A stretch of 8,857 bases of DNA from JBFHRE01 sp041591895 (GTDB lineage Bacteria > Actinomycetota > Acidimicrobiia > Spongiisociales > ZC4RG35), in contig JBFHRE010000099.1 of assembly GCA_041591895.1 (NCBI GenBank), positions 1-8,857 of the forward strand. Direction: 5' to 3'. Both the position numbers and the translations under genes were made by a program. The notes beneath the pieces are model-generated. The model was not told where the DNA came from. It made no database searches and saw only the letters and a list, made by a program, of their open reading frames with translations. Below, piece after piece: positions 6,897-8,857 of this stretch (position 1 is the first letter of the stretch; each line of letters begins with the position of its first letter).

Positions 6897-7759
6897 AGGT
6901 GGATCTCCTGTGGCATCGGCTCGAACACGTCTGCTTCATCGATTCCGGGCAACCCGGCCAGCGCCCGGTACTCAGAGGCCATCGCAACATACTGCGGGGT
7001 CTCGGCCACCACCGCCGGCTTGCATGAGAACGGATCACGAACGACGGCGAACTGGTCCCTGGTCGACACCAGGAGTGTGTAGAACCCGTCCATCTTCTTC
7101 ATCAACACCGCCAATGCGTCACCGAGATCCGCACCCCGGGCCATCTCCAGCGCGACGAGCCTGGCGCCGACCTCCGTGTCGTTGTCGGTTTCGAATACGA
7201 CCCCCTCACCCTCGAGATCCCGACGAACCGAGAAGTAATTCGAGAACGAGCCGTTGTGCACGAAGCACAGATCGGCGACCGGTGAGAACGGATGCGAGTG
7301 TTCGGTGGTGACAGCCGACTCGGTCGCCATCCGGGTGTGACCGATGGCTTGATATCCGGACCGGAACCGAATCTGATATCGGTCGCAGATCTCGGCGGGC
7401 GACCCGACATCCTTGAACACCTCGAGAGCTTCACCCCAACTCACCACCGTCACGTCCGGCGCCACCGCTCCCAGCGCACTCAGGAAGTCCACCGACCCAT
7501 CAGCCGAAACGAGGACTGCGTCCTGCCCGATCTGTCTCACCTCCGCAGACAACCGATCTCCCAGGGCAGCCCAGTCGAATCCCACTGCCGGCGCCCGGAG
7601 CGAATACTTGATTCGTCCTTGCCCTTCGGAGTCGTAGATAGCGATCCCCGAGGAGTCGGGTCCACGATCGGTCATCGCCTCCAGCATGTCTGCCGCCAGA
7701 TGGCCCAGCTGGTCCTCGAGGGACTCGTCCCGAAGATGGAGTCCAATGATTCCGCACAC
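6884..7759 (-). CDS. mgsA: Class II glutamine amidotransferase subunit (N-methylglutamate synthase subunit A / GlxB)
   Basis: This 291-residue N-terminal-nucleophile amidotransferase would release the amine from glutamine or gamma-glutamylmethylamide and pass it to the synthase subunit. The nucleophile is Cys2 in MCGIIGLH, exposed once the initiator methionine is removed. Other class II marks are DRGPDSSG (31-38), GHTRMAT (140-146), FVHNG (166-170, oxyanion-hole Asn-Gly) and ETDNDTE (190-196). It stands alone, without the phosphoribosyltransferase, isomerase or asparagine synthetase domain that would mark PurF, GlmS or AsnB. The start codon is GTG (7759-7757), fixed because the next codon must be the catalytic cysteine. 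No Shine-Dalgarno sequence precedes it, and a TACGCT -10 box lies 9 bases upstream, so the message is probably leaderless or nearly so. It is the first gene of the mgsABC-type operon and is divergent from gmaS/glnT. In rhizobia the same gene is called glxB. Confidence 0.92.
   Translation of the reverse strand: MCGIIGLHLRDESLEDQLGHLAADMLEAMTDRGPDSSGIAIYDSEGQGRIKYSLRAPAVGFDWAALGDRLSAEVRQIGQDAVLVSADGSVDFLSALGAVAPDVTVVSWGEALEVFKDVGSPAEICDRYQIRFRSGYQAIGHTRMATESAVTTEHSHPFSPVADLCFVHNGSFSNYFSVRRDLEGEGVVFETDNDTEVGARLVALEMARGADLGDALAVLMKKMDGFYTLLVSTRDQFAVVRDPFSCKPAVVAETPQYVAMASEYRALAGLPGIDEADVFEPMPQEIHLWSR
6905..6909 (-). promoter_or_regulatory. Ribosome binding site of mgsB inside mgsA
   Basis: On the minus strand AGGAG (6909-6905) lies 8 bases before the GTG at 6896. 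It sits inside the 3' end of mgsA and decides the mgsB start, as no other start codon nearby has such a sequence. Confidence 0.7.
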
Positions 7760-7768
7760 GATCGCGAG

Positions 7769-7774
7769 AGCGTA
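7769..7774 (-). promoter_or_regulatory. -10 box of the mgsABC operon promoter
   Basis: TACGCT on the minus strand (7774-7769) fits the TAnnnT -10 pattern and ends 9 bases before the GTG of mgsA. Transcription would start about 0-3 bases before the coding region. A weak TTCGAG with an 18-base spacer is the only -35 candidate. The absence of a Shine-Dalgarno sequence before mgsA supports a leaderless start. Confidence 0.45.
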
Positions 7775-7838
7775 CCAGGTTTACAAGAGTTACTCGAAGT
7801 TGCAGAGCGGGAAACACGAATCCAAGAAAATCCGCACC

Positions 7839-7859
7839 TCTGCCAGCACGGAAGGCAGA
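7839..7859. promoter_or_regulatory. Inverted repeat in the mgsA-gmaS divergent control region, possible operator
   Basis: TCTGCC (7839-7844) and GGCAGA (7854-7859) are perfect 6-base arms around a 9-base centre, a 21-bp symmetric element of a size that suits a dimeric regulator. It lies just upstream of the proposed gmaS -10 box, covering its expected -35 position, and about 65 bp from the mgsA -10 box. A regulator bound here could act on both operons. No regulator gene is present in the window to pair with it. Confidence 0.4.
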
Positions 7860-7867
7860 TGCTTTTC

Positions 7868-7873
7868 TAGATT
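7868..7873 (+). promoter_or_regulatory. -10 box of the gmaS/glnT promoter
   Basis: TAGATT fits TAnnnT and would start transcription near 7880, giving a leader of about 18 bases that still includes the AAGGAGG ribosome binding site. No good -35 box is visible; the inverted repeat at 7839-7859 occupies that region, which would fit dependence on an activator or control by a repressor. Confidence 0.4.
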
Positions 7874-7885
7874 CCAATGCACGAA

Positions 7886-7892
7886 AAGGAGG
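7886..7892 (+). promoter_or_regulatory. Strong ribosome binding site of gmaS/glnT
   Basis: AAGGAGG is close to a perfect complement of the 16S 3' end and lies 5 bases before the ATG at 7898, which settles that start. It contrasts with mgsA, betC and the UvrA-like gene, which lack any such site. Confidence 0.85.
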
Positions 7893-7897
7893 ATTCG

Positions 7898-8857
7898 ATG
7901 GATGATGCCACAGCTGAACTGAGGCGCCGTTCGCTGGACGACGGAGTGCGCTTCTTCCTGGTGATGTTCGTCGACATGCATGGCAAGGCGTGCGCCAAAT
8001 TGGTACCGATCGAGGCATTCGACGTCATGATGGGCGGAGGAGCCGGATTCGCCGGGTTTGCGGCTGGGCCGATGGGTCAAACCCAGGCCGATCCCGACAT
8101 GATCGCCGTGCCGGACCCGGCGTCGTACGTCCATGTTCCCTGGAATCCGGAATTGGCCGTCCTGCAATGCGACATCGCAGTCGACGGCGAACCGTGGCCG
8201 TACACGCCCCGCCTGATCCTCAAGAACTACCTCGAATCGATCGCCGACAGGGGCTGGACGTTCAACGTCGGAGTCGAGGCCGAGTACTTCCTCGTCCGTC
8301 GCAAGCCCGGAGGTGGCATCGAACCGGCCGACTCGATCGACAACATGACACTCCCTTGTTACGACGCCAAGGGCCTCACCCGGATGCTCCCTCACTTGAC
8401 GACGGTGTCGAAGTACGTCAACGCCCTCGGTTGGACCAACTATGCGAACGATCACGAGGACGCCAACGGCCAGTTCGAACAGAACTTCGAATACGCCGAC
8501 GCCCTCACTACTGCCGACCGTCTGATCTTCTTTCGGTACATGGTCCACACCCTGGCCCATGACGCCGGCATGACCGCCACCTTCATGCCCAAGCCGTTCG
8601 CGCATCTGACGGGAAGCGGCCTCCACACGCACCAGAGCCTCTGGGACGGAGACACCGAACTGTTCCTCGACCGCGGAGACCCGAGAGGCCTGGGACTGTC
8701 GGAAATGGCCTACCGGTACATAGGTGGACTCATCGAACACGCTTCCGCGCTGGTCGCGGTCACCTGCCCGATCGTCAACTCTTACAAGCGGATGGGAGTT
8801 GGCCCGCCCACTTCCGGCTCGACCTGGGCCCCGGCCTATGCCACCTACGGCTCGAAC
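7898..8857 (+). CDS. gmaS: Type III glutamine synthetase-like ligase (gamma-glutamylmethylamide synthetase / GlnT), 3' part missing
   Basis: The frame gives 320 residues and runs off the window; relatives have about 440-450, so roughly 125 are missing. The family makes an amide from glutamate, ATP and an amine: ammonia for GlnT, methylamine for GmaS. Glutamine synthetase marks are the N-terminal beta-grasp with VDMHGKACAKLVP (25-37), GAGFAGFA (48-55), metal-binding glutamates E127 and E129 in GVEAEYF, NDHEDANGQFEQNF (184-197, with E187 and E194), TFMPKP (228-233), GSGLHTHQSLW (239-249) and VNSYKRM (293-299). GAGFAGFA and DHEDANGQFE are typical of the GmaS/GlnT branch and differ from the GlnA form. 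Divergence from mgsABC supports methylamine as substrate, since these genes commonly travel together. Ethanolamine or polyamine gamma-glutamylation are alternatives known in actinobacterial paralogues. The branch is secure; the substrate is inferred from context. Confidence 0.9.
   Translation, partial: MDDATAELRRRSLDDGVRFFLVMFVDMHGKACAKLVPIEAFDVMMGGGAGFAGFAAGPMGQTQADPDMIAVPDPASYVHVPWNPELAVLQCDIAVDGEPWPYTPRLILKNYLESIADRGWTFNVGVEAEYFLVRRKPGGGIEPADSIDNMTLPCYDAKGLTRMLPHLTTVSKYVNALGWTNYANDHEDANGQFEQNFEYADALTTADRLIFFRYMVHTLAHDAGMTATFMPKPFAHLTGSGLHTHQSLWDGDTELFLDRGDPRGLGLSEMAYRYIGGLIEHASALVAVTCPIVNSYKRMGVGPPTSGSTWAPAYATYGSN

Noticed and set aside
7790..8740. 316-codon minus-strand frame opposite gmaS
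   Set aside because: It is an antisense shadow of a well-conserved glutamine synthetase-like gene, and its end covers the control region.

Overview
The window looks like the chromosome of a high-GC actinobacterium. The evidence is GC-rich codons in every gene, TAnnnT-type -10 boxes sitting 6-9 bases before start codons that have no Shine-Dalgarno sequence (leaderless transcripts), and GTG starts. A lineage such as the Acidimicrobiia would fit, but that is a guess from overall character and not something a marker gene here proves. No mobile elements, CRISPR arrays, rRNA or tRNA genes were seen.

Layout. (1) Positions 1-2297, minus strand: a short UvrA-like tandem ABC ATPase, truncated by the window edge close to its C-terminus. 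(2) Positions 2298-2481: a divergent intergenic region with likely leaderless promoters on both sides. (3) Positions 2482-3996, plus strand: choline-sulfatase (betC-like), followed directly by a 7-bp GC hairpin. (4) Positions 4069-4740, plus strand: an unrecognised six-helix membrane protein with an uncertain start. (5) Positions 4741-4845: a convergent spacer with another GC hairpin. (6) Positions 7759 down to 4846, minus strand: a tightly overlapping three-gene operon for a split glutamate-synthase-like enzyme, in the order glutamine amidotransferase (mgsA/glxB), beta-helix subunit (mgsB/glxC) and FMN/Fe-S synthase subunit (mgsC/glxD). (7) Positions 7760-7897: a divergent control region with an inverted repeat. 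(8) Positions 7898-8857, plus strand: a type III glutamine synthetase-like enzyme (gmaS/glnT), which runs off the right edge.

How the genes fit together. The amidotransferase, beta-helix and FMN modules beside a GlnT/GmaS-type ligase are the set known either as N-methylglutamate synthase plus gamma-glutamylmethylamide synthetase (methylamine assimilation) or as the rhizobial glxBCD-glnT group of less certain role. In the methylamine reading, the ligase joins methylamine to glutamate and the three-subunit synthase turns the product into N-methylglutamate. The N-methylglutamate dehydrogenase that would complete the route is not in the window. The nearby choline-sulfatase releases choline, a methylated amine that can be broken down to methylamine, so the neighbourhood may use sulfated and methylated osmolytes as nitrogen, carbon and sulfur sources. 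That link is inference. The UvrA-like gene appears unrelated to this metabolism.
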